Made by a program: the position numbers and the translations under genes. A stretch of DNA of 41,589 bases from Acetobacter estunensis. Its GTDB lineage: Bacteria; Pseudomonadota; Alphaproteobacteria; Acetobacterales; Acetobacteraceae. Each line of letters begins with the position of its first letter. The stretch's first letter is position 1. Positions 26,201 to 33,830 of this stretch are shown in pieces. The stretch is taken from assembly GCF_011516945.1 (NCBI RefSeq), contig NZ_WOTH01000025.1:1-41589 (forward strand). The letters are read 5' to 3'. The notes below the pieces were generated by a model. It saw nothing but the letters and a program-made list of their open reading frames with translations, ran no database searches and had not been told where the DNA came from.

Positions 26201-27562
26201 CTGCGCGTACACTATCTGCTGGAGCCCGGCTGGAAGGCCGATGCTGCCATTCAGGGCCTGGGGCGTACCAACCGGACCAACCAGGCCCAACCGCCTCTGT
26301 TCCGACCGATCACGACGGATGTGAAGGCGGAAAAACGTTTTCTTTCCACCATTGCCCGGAGGCTGGACACGCTTGGCGCCATGACCCGGGGGCAGCGTCA
26401 GACGGGCGGGCAGGGGTTGTTCCGGCCGGAAGACAATCTTGAAAGTCCCTATGCCCGGGATGCGTTGCGGCAGTTCTACCGTCTTCTTGCCCGTGAAAAG
26501 GTTGAAGGCTGCACGCTGACGGACTTCGAGGCGGCGACAGGTCTCTCGCTCGTGGATGACAATGGGCTGAAGGATAAACTTCCGCCGATTTCCACCTTCC
26601 TGAACCGGATGCTCGCCCTGCCGGTTGTCCTGCAGAACCTGCTGTTCGCCACCTTCGAGGATTTATTGGCCGGACGGGTGGAAGCCGCAAGAACAGCTGG
26701 TGTGTATGATGCCGGGCTGGAAACGCTGCGTGCCGATAGCTTCACCATCCTTGCACGACAGATCATTCATACGCACGCTGAAACCGGGGCTGATACGGAA
26801 CTGCTGACCATTCGGGAACGCAGGCGGTCCGAACCCGTTACGGCACCGCAAGCACTTGATTTGGGTCGTGAACGGGAGTCCGGATACGTCCGGAATACGC
26901 AGTCCGGACGCGTCGCGGTCCGTATCCCGGCGCCGGGACTGGTGACGGAAGAGGGAGAGTACGAGCGGCGCGTCCGGCTGGTCAGGCCTATGGAGACGCA
27001 ACTCCACTCCGTCAACGCGTTTTCGGCCAGCCATTGGAAGCCCATTGATCAGGAGACTTTCGTCCCTCTCTGGGAGGCGGAGTTGCGCACGGTTGATGAA
27101 TTCGTCGAAACCGAATTCCATATGGTGACGGGCCTGCTCTTACCGGTCTGGAAACGTCTGCCGATGGATCATGCCCGGGTCTACCGGCTGCAAACCGATG
27201 ACGGCGAGCGCGTGCTTGGCCGGCGCGTGCCTGCGACCTGGGCCGCGAACGCAGGTGCAACGGGCAGTCCTGCACTTTCAGGTGGTGACGCGCGCGCTGT
27301 ACTGCTGGACGGTGGGACGGTCCTCCATCTGGCCGAACGGATGCAGGTGCGGCGGGTTCGGGTTATGGGACGGCAGCGTATCGAACTGACCGGTTTTACC
27401 GAAGGGATGCGGGAACGGTTGCGGGCCTATGGCCTGTTTTCGGAAATCATCTCGTGGTCATTACGGTTTTTCGTGCCGGTCGATGAGGTCGGGGATAAGG
27501 TTCTCGAACGGCTGTTCGAGACATGGCCGATCGAACGCGTGACGGAAAGGGAGGCGGCATGA
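23258..27562 (+). CDS. Strawberry-notch-type helicase with N-terminal methylase-like domain
   Basis: A 1434-residue protein. Residues about 110-300 resemble N6-adenine methyltransferases: EPSAGTGLLAVFAE (motif I) and VIMNPPFS at about 199-206 (motif IV, NPPF). Residues about 460-800 form the strawberry-notch ATPase domain: GDGTGTGKGRQVAGIILDNW (Walker A, about 495), IIFDEAHSMQN (DEAH, about 600) and YVSATGAT. A C-terminal helicase region follows (FSDAGGTGRSYHAE, GLGRTNRTNQ). It probably works on element DNA during replication or transfer. Start ATG 23258 has GGAG 10 bases upstream. The stop overlaps the next start (ATGA). Confidence 0.9.
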   Translation: MDCPVTPTPNLRGFAAAGLLLSHLERGETLDASRLRRAMQTAFNAADATGAWDWKMAYDAAEAASVLFLRRYGPALMTKASDYTDLLARIARLASLLPSQTRRSDDSQTWQQFSTPLPLAFCLARGSDIGRGEHVLEPSAGTGLLAVFAELAGASLTLNEFAPRRADLLTALFPAARLFRHDAAQIHDYLPESVQPDVVIMNPPFSATVHVAGRAPDTTFRHIASALDRLKPGGRLVALTGASFGPDNPRWTDGFTTLQAKARLVFSAGVAGHLYRQHGTAVETRVLVFDRTPASQPSHFVAARGTAPDFPTLLGWIIGDLPSRQPQAHQSSAVSRSAALSSPRTVRGYLGRKAAVASRQRTVSEMQGAPLSYEILPPDGDGTATTRLSDALYEDYRLQTIALPGARPHPTKLVQSAAMASVRPPGPSHKPTLPDAVIRDGLLSDAQLESVIYAGEAHDRYLAGRWKADLAWDVLTRVGEDDPDGVRFRRGWFLGDGTGTGKGRQVAGIILDNWLNGRRRAVWVSKSDKLLEDAQRDWSALGMERLLVTPQSRFAQGTPIRVSEGILFTTYATLRTEERGAKASRVQQIVEWLGTDFDGVIIFDEAHSMQNAAGGKGERGDQEASLQGRAGLRLQHALPDARVVYVSATGATSVHNLAYAQRLGLWGGEDFPFVTRADFIAAIEAGGVAAMEVLARDLKAMGLYAARSLSYDGVEYELVEHQLTPEQIRIYDAFARAFMVIHNNLDAAMQAANITGTDGTLNRQAKAAARSAFESTKQRFFNHLITAMKTVTLIRSIERDLAEGHAAVIQLVSTGEALTERRLAEISPEDWNDLRIDVTPREYVLGYLEHSFPVQLYEPYSDGSDHVYSRPVFHDGKPVLSREAVARRDAMIEQLAALPALPGALDQIIQHFGTDSVAEVTGRSRRVVRKGDRLAVESRPAAASLIETQAFMDDAKRILVFSDAGGTGRSYHAELSAANRRLRVHYLLEPGWKADAAIQGLGRTNRTNQAQPPLFRPITTDVKAEKRFLSTIARRLDTLGAMTRGQRQTGGQGLFRPEDNLESPYARDALRQFYRLLAREKVEGCTLTDFEAATGLSLVDDNGLKDKLPPISTFLNRMLALPVVLQNLLFATFEDLLAGRVEAARTAGVYDAGLETLRADSFTILARQIIHTHAETGADTELLTIRERRRSEPVTAPQALDLGRERESGYVRNTQSGRVAVRIPAPGLVTEEGEYERRVRLVRPMETQLHSVNAFSASHWKPIDQETFVPLWEAELRTVDEFVETEFHMVTGLLLPVWKRLPMDHARVYRLQTDDGERVLGRRVPATWAANAGATGSPALSGGDARAVLLDGGTVLHLAERMQVRRVRVMGRQRIELTGFTEGMRERLRAYGLFSEIISWSLRFFVPVDEVGDKVLERLFETWPIERVTEREAA

Positions 27563-28623
27563 TGGCCGATTATGATGCGCGGGATCTTTCACGTCGCCTC
27601 GCCGAACAGGCGGAGGCGGTGTGCCGTCATTACCTCTCTGCCGGGCGGCAGCATGGCAATTACTGGCTGGTCGGCGACGTGCGCAATACACCGGGACGGT
27701 CGCTCTATGTGCGCCTGCACGGCCCCTCGGAAGGGCGGGGCGCGGCTGGTCGCTGGACCGATGCCAGCACGGGTGAATTCGGCGATCTGCTCGATCTGAT
27801 CCGTGAGACTCTGGGTTTGCTTGATTTCCGTGACGTCGCTGACGAGGCACGCAACTTTCTGGCGTTACCGCATCCCGAAGCAGACCGTGCGGAGGATCGT
27901 CTGCGGACCGCTCCATTGCAGCGCCACGAGACGGGTGGCACCAGCACGGAGGCTGCGCGCCGTCTGTGGGATGCCAGCCGATCTCTGTCGGGCATTGCAG
28001 ACGCCTATCTGCGAAGCCGCGATCTGGCCAATCGCTCAGGATTGGCCGCGCTGCGTTTCCATCCTGACTGCTACTACCGCGCCGATGCCGACAGTCCGAC
28101 CGAGACATGGCCCGCGCTGATCGCCGCCGTGACCGACCTCAAAGGCCGTGTTACCGGCATCCATCGCACCTGGCTGGCGCGGGACGGAAAGGGCAAGGCG
28201 CCCATCGCCATGCCCCGTCGGGCCATGGGCGACCTGCTCGGCCAGGCCGTGCGCTTTGGCACGGTGTCTGACGTGCTGGCGGCAGGCGAGGGGATCGAGA
28301 CGGTGCTCTCGCTTCATGAGGTCATGCCCGCTCTGCCACTGGCCGCCTGCCTGTCCTCGGCGCATCTCGCCGCCATGGTGTTTCCGCCCACGCTGCGCCG
28401 CCTCTACGTGCTGCGCGATGACGATCCCGCTGGGGATCATGCGGTGGCGACCCTGCTGGTACGGACGCAGGAGGCCGGGATCGAATGCCTCGTGCTGTCA
28501 CCGCGTCTGGCGGACTTCAACGATGATCTGCGCTACCTCGGGCGTGGGGCGATGCGGGCGATCCTGCATCCCCAGCTTGCCCCGCAGGACGTGGCGCGGT
28601 TCCTGCAACCCGTCACGCACTGA
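27559..28623 (+). CDS. Toprim-domain primase-like protein (DUF7146/Toprim)
   Basis: A 354-residue protein. Near the N-terminus there is a zinc-ribbon-lacking region similar to DUF7146 (YLSAGRQHGNYWLVGDVRNTPGRSLYVRL), and the C-terminal half is a Toprim domain with AAGEGIET (Glu, about residue 243) and LRDDDPAG (DxD, about 286). Toprim proteins in this context are element primases or DNA-processing nucleases. It is translationally coupled to the strawberry-notch protein (ATGATGG; an alternative start is at 27562). The two probably work together in priming and unwinding after transfer. Confidence 0.85.
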   Translation: MMADYDARDLSRRLAEQAEAVCRHYLSAGRQHGNYWLVGDVRNTPGRSLYVRLHGPSEGRGAAGRWTDASTGEFGDLLDLIRETLGLLDFRDVADEARNFLALPHPEADRAEDRLRTAPLQRHETGGTSTEAARRLWDASRSLSGIADAYLRSRDLANRSGLAALRFHPDCYYRADADSPTETWPALIAAVTDLKGRVTGIHRTWLARDGKGKAPIAMPRRAMGDLLGQAVRFGTVSDVLAAGEGIETVLSLHEVMPALPLAACLSSAHLAAMVFPPTLRRLYVLRDDDPAGDHAVATLLVRTQEAGIECLVLSPRLADFNDDLRYLGRGAMRAILHPQLAPQDVARFLQPVTH

Positions 28624-28945
28624 GGCGGGCCGGGAAGGGGGTGTGAGGGTCATCGTCTTTCCCTGCCGTGCGGGGTGCTGTCCCATTTCCGGATGGGGCG
28701 CGCCCGCGGCCTTTTCTGGAGGGGAGCGGGCGTCAGCCAGGCCGGGCCTGCAATGGCGGAGCCGGCTATTTTCCGCCGCGCGGGACTGCGTCCGCGCTTT
28801 GCATCGCGAAGCAAAATAGCCGTCTCCCTGCCATCCTCCACGGCGTTCCGGCCACGCGTTGCGCGGTTCCGGCCCGGCCTTCGTCTGCCGCTATCCGCCC
28901 CCGGAAAGGCCGCGAGGGGCGCGGCCAGAACCGGAGGACAGACCC
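28624..28945. other. 322-base GC-rich gap before the DUF2493 gene
   Basis: No coding frame with support was found; frames covering it have no family signal and disagree in codon bias. Its notable content is a large inverted repeat at 28763-28822 listed separately. The remainder is GC-rich spacer with repeated CGGCC/GGCCG segments. Confidence 0.5.
28763..28822. repeat. Inverted repeat with two internal hairpins (three-way junction)
   Basis: Perfect 10-base arms CGGCTATTTT (28763-28772) and AAAATAGCCG (28813-28822) enclose two smaller hairpins: one with GCGG(G)AC/GTCCGC arms (28780-28786, 28790-28795) and GCTTTGC/GCGAAGC (28796-28802, 28806-28812, one G-T pair). It ends 124 bases before the DUF2493 start codon. 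It could form a cruciform in single-stranded DNA or a structured leader RNA. Confidence 0.65.
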
Positions 28946-29881
28946 ATGACCCGCACACAGGACGATTTCGAACCTGCACACGCCACATCTTCCACCGCCC
29001 ATGTGCTGGCCGAACTCCAGCTTTACGGCCACCGTCCCTTCGAGGACGAGCCAGACCCGAGGCCCTTGCCCGACGCCAGCCAGATCGAGGGCGCAGTCGC
29101 CGATATCTTCGACGCCCTGTCCGCCACGCTGACCGAAACCCGGCTGGAGCCCGATCTTGAACCGCTGCTCTGGTCCACGGTCAACGTCTTCCATCGCATG
29201 GTCGGGCAGGTGGAGCGTGATCTCGACCGCAACGAGCAGGCGCAGAAACGCAGCCAGCAGGAACAGGATGGCAGCGAGATCCGCTCCGTGGAACTGGAAC
29301 GCCTCATCGCCGAGGGGCTGACCCTGCTGGAGCGACGCAACGCCTGTGAGATATTCCGCGATCTGGCCTGCGACCAGTTCGAGCGCCTGACGATGTCGCC
29401 CTGGCGGCCACGCTCAGGCTCGCTGGTCAGCCGCAGCACCCTGACGGCGTCCATGATCGACAGCCGCGATTTTCTCAACGCCCGCAGGAAAGCTGAAACG
29501 GAACTGCTCGTGCCTCCCGGACCAAAGGTCGCGGTCACCGGCGGACTCGATTACGAGGACCACCATCTGATCTGGAACCGGCTGGACAAGGTGCGCGAGA
29601 AGCACCCCGACATGGTGCTGCTGCACGGCGGCTCACCCAAGGGGGCGGAATTCATCGCCTCCCGCTGGGCGGATCATCGTGATGTCGCGCAGATTGCCTT
29701 CAAGCCGGACTGGAACCGGCATGGCAAGGCCGCCCCGTTCCGGCGCAACGACGCCCTGCTGAAAGTCCTGCCCGTCGGGGTCATGGTGTTTCCGGGTTCC
29801 GGCATTCAGGACAATCTGGCCGATAAGGCCAAACAGATGGGTATCCCGGTCTGGCGGTTCCGCAAGGAGGCTGGCGCGTGA
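28946..29881 (+). CDS. DUF2493 (SLOG-like) domain protein
   Basis: A 311-residue protein. Residues about 190-310 form a DUF2493 domain: KVAVTGGLDYEDHHLIWNRLDKV, VLLHGGSPKGAEFIASRWA and GVMVFPGSGIQDNLADKAKQMG, a Rossmann-like fold of the YspA/SLOG group that may bind nucleotide-related ligands. The N-terminal 180 residues are helical with a coiled-coil stretch (about 90-140, rich in Glu/Arg/Gln). GGAGGAC precedes the ATG at 28946. Such proteins accompany DUF736 and the strawberry-notch helicase on alphaproteobacterial elements; their role is not established. Confidence 0.85.
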   Translation: MTRTQDDFEPAHATSSTAHVLAELQLYGHRPFEDEPDPRPLPDASQIEGAVADIFDALSATLTETRLEPDLEPLLWSTVNVFHRMVGQVERDLDRNEQAQKRSQQEQDGSEIRSVELERLIAEGLTLLERRNACEIFRDLACDQFERLTMSPWRPRSGSLVSRSTLTASMIDSRDFLNARRKAETELLVPPGPKVAVTGGLDYEDHHLIWNRLDKVREKHPDMVLLHGGSPKGAEFIASRWADHRDVAQIAFKPDWNRHGKAAPFRRNDALLKVLPVGVMVFPGSGIQDNLADKAKQMGIPVWRFRKEAGA

Positions 29882-30038
29882 GCGCTAGTTTCTCTCTCGT
29901 GACACCCCTCGTGGTTTACATAGCTGACCATGTCATGGAATTTGCAAACAGGAACTTGGTGACAGTAACTTGCCGTGCTCTGCAAATGGAAAATTTATCG
30001 TTTAACCGAGTGTCATTGTGAGAGAAGAGGACAGGAAA

Positions 30039-30614
30039 ATGGACAATAATCGACAGGTCGAAATCGGGAGTGATCCACAGGACGCGTCGTCGCATAAAGA
30101 AACGGATCATTTTTTCGGGGACGTTTCTGTCTGGATCAACGGCGAGGGTGCGCTGCTTCATGCAACTCTGTCACTGGAGGATGTTATCCGGTCGCAGCGG
30201 AAGGTCGTGAGCAAAATTCATCTGACACAGCAGTTGCGGCGTCTAACAAAGAAATACGGCAATATTCGCTTATTAGATTCGCGTAGTAGCCCACCATTTT
30301 GGAAACTTCTTTCCCTCCTGAATCTGGACGACATTCATTTTCTGTCCATAGGGCTTTGGAAGGAGAAACAGTCCGATATCACAGGCGTCATGGCAAACTG
30401 TACCCTTCATTTTCTGGAAGGTAATGTAACCGTCTGGCCCTATTGGACATTGTATAAAACCGATGAAGAATTTCTTGGTAGTCTGGTCGGTCCATTGCGA
30501 GATAATAATCTGATCGAGCGAACCGTAAAACAGACAGATGCATCAAGAATTACGGATAACTCTGATGTAAACAGGCAAAATAGTGATTTCCTCGGATATC
30601 TTCGGGATTATTGA
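30039..30614 (+). CDS. Hypothetical AT-richer orphan protein
   Basis: A 191-residue soluble protein with no motif I recognise. It starts with a charged region and continues with mixed helix and strand (LDDIHFLSIGLWKEKQSDITGV). ATG 30039 follows AGAGAAGAGGACAGG; a GTG at 30018 in frame is an alternative but precedes that site. The base composition is markedly more AT-rich than the flanking DUF2493 and DUF736 genes, and it interrupts their usual adjacency, so it is probably a later insertion in the element. No terminator or mobile-element end is visible at its borders. Confidence 0.6.
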   Translation: MDNNRQVEIGSDPQDASSHKETDHFFGDVSVWINGEGALLHATLSLEDVIRSQRKVVSKIHLTQQLRRLTKKYGNIRLLDSRSSPPFWKLLSLLNLDDIHFLSIGLWKEKQSDITGVMANCTLHFLEGNVTVWPYWTLYKTDEEFLGSLVGPLRDNNLIERTVKQTDASRITDNSDVNRQNSDFLGYLRDY

Positions 30615-31389
30615 AAAAACACTTGCTGAATAAGATGACGAACTCCCTCCCGCAAAAACGAGGTAATAGTCGGTCTCGGCTAATCGACTGACCACACAAA
30701 CACGTCGGGCTCCCCATTACCTGCACTCCCGGTTGAGGAAAGCGCGGGTAACCGCGCCCCGGAAAGCCCCGCCCGGAGGAGAACGGTTGCAGGGCGGGAC
30801 CTCTTTTCCCCGTTTCGGCTGCGGGGACGATGGATGAGGGAGGCGACGGCTCCCTTCCTCATCGGTGAAACGGTCGGACCGTCCGTGGCGAAGGAGGGAT
30901 CGTCCAGCGGGCAACCAACTGGCCAGCCTTCGTTGGAACGGCGGGTCCATAGGATGCGGCCCTAACCGTTCGTAGAAGGGACGCGGCAGTCGGGGGCGGT
31001 TGTCTGGCCGCGATCCGCGCCACCAGCAGGGAAGACGGTCGCACCGGGCGAGCGCGATATCCTCCTGTGTCGCACGTTCCCCACCTGACGGACCGGTCAT
31101 GCCGGCATCATATCTCCATGGGGCTGGCGGGTCCGCACACCATGGCCTCTGTCGGATGGCTGATCTAGCCGAAGACCGGCTGCGCCTCGATCGGCTGGCC
31201 GCAACGGCGTTCCTGAACTTTCTTCCCCTGCCGGCTGCGCCGTCATTCCTCGCGAGACAAGAAAGTTCCGGCCCTGCCGTCCTCCGCTGCGCTTCGGCCC
31301 TGAAGGGTGCTCTGCCGCTCGCCTCCGGCTGGTCGATCGCCATCGAGGCCACGGTGGTCGCGGCCCGATAACAGCATGGAGATACGACA
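30615..31389. other. 775-base gap between the orphan gene and DUF736
   Basis: No frame here shows a family signal. Long minus-strand frames (30717-31517) look like shadows or decayed sequence, with proline and arginine runs typical of non-coding GC-rich DNA. Contents that can be seen: an imperfect hairpin GATGAGG...CCTCATC (about 30833-30863), and an inverted repeat GAACTTTCTT/AAGAAAGTTC at 31215-31268 listed separately. A decayed gene, such as one of the antirestriction genes that often sit here in related elements, is possible but not shown. Confidence 0.45.
31215..31268. repeat. Inverted repeat upstream of DUF736
   Basis: Perfect 10-base arms GAACTTTCTT (31215-31224) and AAGAAAGTTC (31259-31268) are separated by 34 GC-rich bases. 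The repeat ends 122 bases before the DUF736 ATG, almost the same distance as the comparable repeat ahead of DUF2493. No T-run follows, so it is unlikely to be a terminator. Confidence 0.6.
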
Positions 31390-31713
31390 ATGGCTAACAT
31401 CGGTTCCTTCAAGAAGGTGGGCGAAGGCTTCGAAGGCGAAATCGTCACCCTGGCCCTGCAGGCCCGCAACGTCCGCCTGGTGGCGGAAACCAACCGGGCC
31501 AACGACAACGCCCCCAACTACCGCGTCTACCTCGGACGGGTTGAACTCGGCGCCGCATGGACCCGCCGCTCCAACGAAGGCCGCACCTATCTGAGCCTGA
31601 AGCTGGACGATCCTTCCTTCGCCGCCCCGATCTTCGCCAACCTGTTCACCGACGAGGAAGGGGAAGGCTACACCCTCATCTGGACCCGGCCCCGCAGCCG
31701 GAACGGGGAGTAA
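31390..31713 (+). CDS. DUF736 family protein (first copy)
   Basis: A 107-residue protein of the DUF736 family: NIGSFKKVGEGFEGEIVTLAL at the N-terminus, NAPNYRVYLGRVELGAAWTR and YLSLKLDDPSFAAPIFANL. These are small beta-rich proteins confined largely to alphaproteobacterial plasmids and integrative elements, with no proven role; they sit next to replication and transfer genes. A GGAGATACGACA stretch gives the ribosome site. A second, diverged copy occurs at 37195-37536 in the transfer operon. The GC-rich hairpin just after it may end the transcript. Confidence 0.92.
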   Translation: MANIGSFKKVGEGFEGEIVTLALQARNVRLVAETNRANDNAPNYRVYLGRVELGAAWTRRSNEGRTYLSLKLDDPSFAAPIFANLFTDEEGEGYTLIWTRPRSRNGE

Positions 31714-31728
31714 GCGCCCCACCACCAA

Positions 31729-31753
31729 CCCCGCCCGGTCTCCCCGGGCGGGG
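31729..31753 (+). terminator. GC-rich hairpin after DUF736, terminator-like
   Basis: Ten-base stem CCCCGCCCGG/CCGGGCGGGG (31729-31738, 31744-31753) with a five-base loop, 15 bases after the DUF736 stop. The following sequence is CCTTCCGGGGCTTCATTTT, so a proper T-run is lacking; it may instead stabilise the mRNA end. Confidence 0.5.
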
Positions 31754-31910
31754 CCTTCCGGGGCTTCATTTTCCCACGTGCTCTTCCGGGGCGGGGGCGG
31801 CAGCGCTGGTCGCCCGACGTGAGAGGTCGGAGGAATACGAGGCTTTCCCTCAGCCTTCCCATTGTACCATGCGCGAGGGCGAACCGCGTCAAGGATGCGT
31901 GGTCCCCCCA

Positions 31911-31949
31911 ATTTTGCCCGACGCACCCTTCGGGCGCGCCGAACAAAAT
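31911..31949. repeat. Nested inverted repeat upstream of the 48-residue gene
   Basis: Outer arms ATTTTG (31911-31916) and CAAAAT (31944-31949), extended by CC/GG beyond a mismatch, surround a GCCCGA/TCGGGC hairpin (31916-31921, 31930-31935). It ends 108 bases before the start of the next small gene and shares the AT-arm/GC-core build of the repeats at 28.8 and 31.2 kb. Confidence 0.5.
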
Positions 31950-32056
31950 CGGCTCCCCCACGCGCCGGCAAGCCGGTCGCCTGCGGCGATCCCTGACCCG
32001 GTCCGCCCCGGCATGAGCCGTCCGTCCTGTCTTCGAGAAACGAAAGGAGCAGGACG

Positions 32057-32203
32057 ATGACCACACTGCACGACCACATTCAGATGCTGCGGGCCGAACT
32101 CACCAGCTTTCACCTCAGCAAATGCGAGCGCCGACAGATCGAGCGCGAACTCAAAGAGGCGCTGGTCCGGGTCGCGACAACGCGCCGCCGCTCGGAGGAA
32201 TGA
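32057..32203 (+). CDS. Small basic helical protein, 48 residues
   Basis: A short frame starting at ATG 32057, seven bases after AAAGGAGCAGGAC, and ending TGA 32201-32203. It contains a charged, helix-forming sequence (LSKCERRQIERELKEALVRV) with no recognised domain. The good ribosome site, GC-rich codon use like its neighbours, and position among element genes make it a likely real gene. It may be a small DNA- or RNA-binding or regulatory protein, but nothing confirms this. Confidence 0.6.
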   Translation: MTTLHDHIQMLRAELTSFHLSKCERRQIERELKEALVRVATTRRRSEE

Positions 32204-32367
32204 GCCCGGCGCGACATTGATCTCCCGCACATCAGGTGGGAGATTTTTGCGGTAACCCCATTAACGGGAGATATCTGCAATCCGTGCTATCAGGCATGTC
32301 TTTTTTTCTGGAAACAATACCGAACAGTACGTATTATCATGTCCCGTACTATTTGCCGGAGGTGGAG

Positions 32368-32805
32368 ATGATTGTCATCGGGCTCATCTCATGGGTCGTG
32401 GGGACCGGACTGCTCTGTTGGGTCTTCTTTACTCTTGTCTCAATGGCCGTGCCCACGATGGCCGGACTGATCGTCTTCTTCTGGACATATCGTATGGGGG
32501 CCGGGCTTGCCGCCGTCTTTTTCGGTCTTGTCGCGGGCATTTTCGTGCTGTGGCTGTTTCGTGTCGCGCTCGCGTCGATCCAACGTCCAGACATCCGACT
32601 TGCCGTGGTGCTTGCCTTCTGTCTCCCGGCTTGTATTGCCGGATACTCGGCTACGGTTGGACTGGCGCAACTCGGTATTTCATCTCCTGCCTTGCAGATC
32701 ATCATGGGAGTAACCGGCGCAGCTACCGTCGGGGCGGCTTCATTCGTGCGCCTGGCCCCGGACGCCGGTCGAGGCGGCAGAACGTTCCTTTATCGGCACG
32801 ATTAA
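32368..32805 (+). CDS. Small membrane protein, unknown function
   Basis: A 145-residue hydrophobic protein with about four membrane segments: VIGLISWVVGTGLLCWVFF, VPTMAGLIVFFW, GAGLAAVFFGLVAGIFVLWLF and LAVVLAFCLPACIAGYSATV, plus a possible fifth. The start at ATG 32368 follows GGAGGTGGAG; a longer frame from 32236 lacks a ribosome site. I do not recognise the family. It could act in surface or entry exclusion of the element, which is inference from its place near the transfer genes. Confidence 0.55.
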   Translation: MIVIGLISWVVGTGLLCWVFFTLVSMAVPTMAGLIVFFWTYRMGAGLAAVFFGLVAGIFVLWLFRVALASIQRPDIRLAVVLAFCLPACIAGYSATVGLAQLGISSPALQIIMGVTGAATVGAASFVRLAPDAGRGGRTFLYRHD

Positions 32806-32920
32806 TGCGTGCCTCACATTATTCCCCTTCGACGGACGCCGTGTACCGTGAACTGATCAGATACGGCTCGCAATGACCCGTGGCTGATGCGTCACCGTAA
32901 TGACTGGAGATTGGCCGACG

Positions 32921-33133
32921 ATGCAGACGCGACCTGACTGGCATACTTCCGGATTTCTTGACAGGGCGCTCACGCTCGACCTTCCTGATTTCGCACAGGA
33001 GTTTCTCCTCCTGAATCAGGATTACGTCCGTGGTTATCGAACGCTTTCCAGATACGAAGATGCTGACGAGGTAGTCCGTCAGCGAAATCTGCACATTTTT
33101 GCACGTCAGTGGGGGCTCCGATTTCCCTGTTGA
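32921..33133 (+). CDS. N-terminal part of a split DUF6499/DUF2285 regulator
   Basis: Frame of 70 residues from ATG 32921 (an in-frame ATG at 32900 precedes it). RPDWHTSGFLDRALTLDLPDFAQEFLLLNQDYVRGY matches the DUF6499 start ('W...Y..L...xxFAWEFLRRNxDYR') of 'transcriptional regulator domain' proteins found upstream of repA on alphaproteobacterial elements. It ends in WGLRFPC and a stop, while the continuation (FPVDPSIPAWSVPALWAPEAL) is in the neighbouring frame. The change of frame falls near a run of five G at 33111-33115, so a one-base insertion there, or a sequencing error, would explain it. Confidence 0.6.
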   Translation: MQTRPDWHTSGFLDRALTLDLPDFAQEFLLLNQDYVRGYRTLSRYEDADEVVRQRNLHIFARQWGLRFPC

Positions 33134-33740
33134 TCCTTCGATCCCTGCGTGGTCTGTCCCCGCGCTCTGGGCACCGGAGGCGCTCTCCGCCATCATCGCG
33201 CTGGTACGCGCTCCTGAAATCTATGCGGCCGGACGTTTTGCACCGCTGATCCTGACGCCGCAGACCAATGCGGTCGTAGCGGATGATGGCCTCCATGTCA
33301 TCGTAGGCGACCGGGGTGGCCCACTCCGGCTGTGGATTTCCGATGATTGCCACGAACGAGCTGCTGTCGTGATCCCCCTTGATGAATCCTGCTGGGTTCG
33401 CCTGCATCATTTGCGTCGCTTCATCGAGCGTCTGTATGGTCGGACGGCAGGTCCATTGCCCAACACCTTTCGGCCCACACGTTACAGGGTCAGGCGGCTT
33501 GCCCACGCGCTTCAGGCTCTCACCGCCAAACAGGCCGGGGCCACGGCTCGTGACATCGCGGCACTGACGGATCCGGGAGTGAAGACCCTGAGCGGTTCCA
33601 TCTGGAAGGACGTTCACCAACGTGCGCGCGTCGAGCGCCTGCTGACCCTTGGTGAACAACTTGCTGCTGGAGAATATCTCGCCCTGCTGCAATACGGCCG
33701 CCGCCCGTTTCCGCCACCGGCGTCGAGAGAAACCAGCTAA
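33099..33740 (+). CDS. DUF2285 C-terminal part of the split regulator
   Basis: Frame opening only with a TTG at 33099 with no ribosome site, and carrying the DUF2285 domain: RLWISDDCHERAAVVIPLDESCWVRLHHLRRFIERLYG, RRLAHALQALTAKQAGATARDIAALTD, then HQRARVERLLTLGEQLAAGEYLALL. In intact homologues this follows DUF6499 in one polypeptide of about 250-270 residues, which the two frames together would give. DUF2285 proteins are thought to be DNA-binding regulators of element excision or transfer. The split suggests inactivation or a programmed frameshift; the lack of a start site for this part favours a broken gene. Confidence 0.7.
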   Translation: MHVSGGSDFPVDPSIPAWSVPALWAPEALSAIIALVRAPEIYAAGRFAPLILTPQTNAVVADDGLHVIVGDRGGPLRLWISDDCHERAAVVIPLDESCWVRLHHLRRFIERLYGRTAGPLPNTFRPTRYRVRRLAHALQALTAKQAGATARDIAALTDPGVKTLSGSIWKDVHQRARVERLLTLGEQLAAGEYLALLQYGRRPFPPPASRETS

Positions 33741-33830
33741 AAACATCGAGATTCCTCCATCAGATATCAAAAAATTTTCTGTCCTGCGCAAGGTCGCCTG
33801 ACGTCTGGAACGTAGTGCATCTTCGGTGTT

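Larger units (their letters stand above)
31714..32056. other. 343-base gap after DUF736
   Basis: No supported coding frame. It holds a GC-rich hairpin at 31729-31753 and a nested inverted repeat at 31911-31949, both listed separately. Otherwise it is GC-rich spacer ending in the AAAGGAG ribosome site of the next small gene. Confidence 0.5.

Noticed and set aside
25151..26290. 379-residue minus-strand frame opposite the strawberry-notch gene
   Set aside because: Shadow of a helicase gene with clear motifs on the + strand.
30717..32079. Two overlapping long minus-strand frames in the gaps around DUF736
   Set aside because: Proline/arginine-rich, no ribosome sites and no family signal; typical of stop-poor GC-rich spacer.
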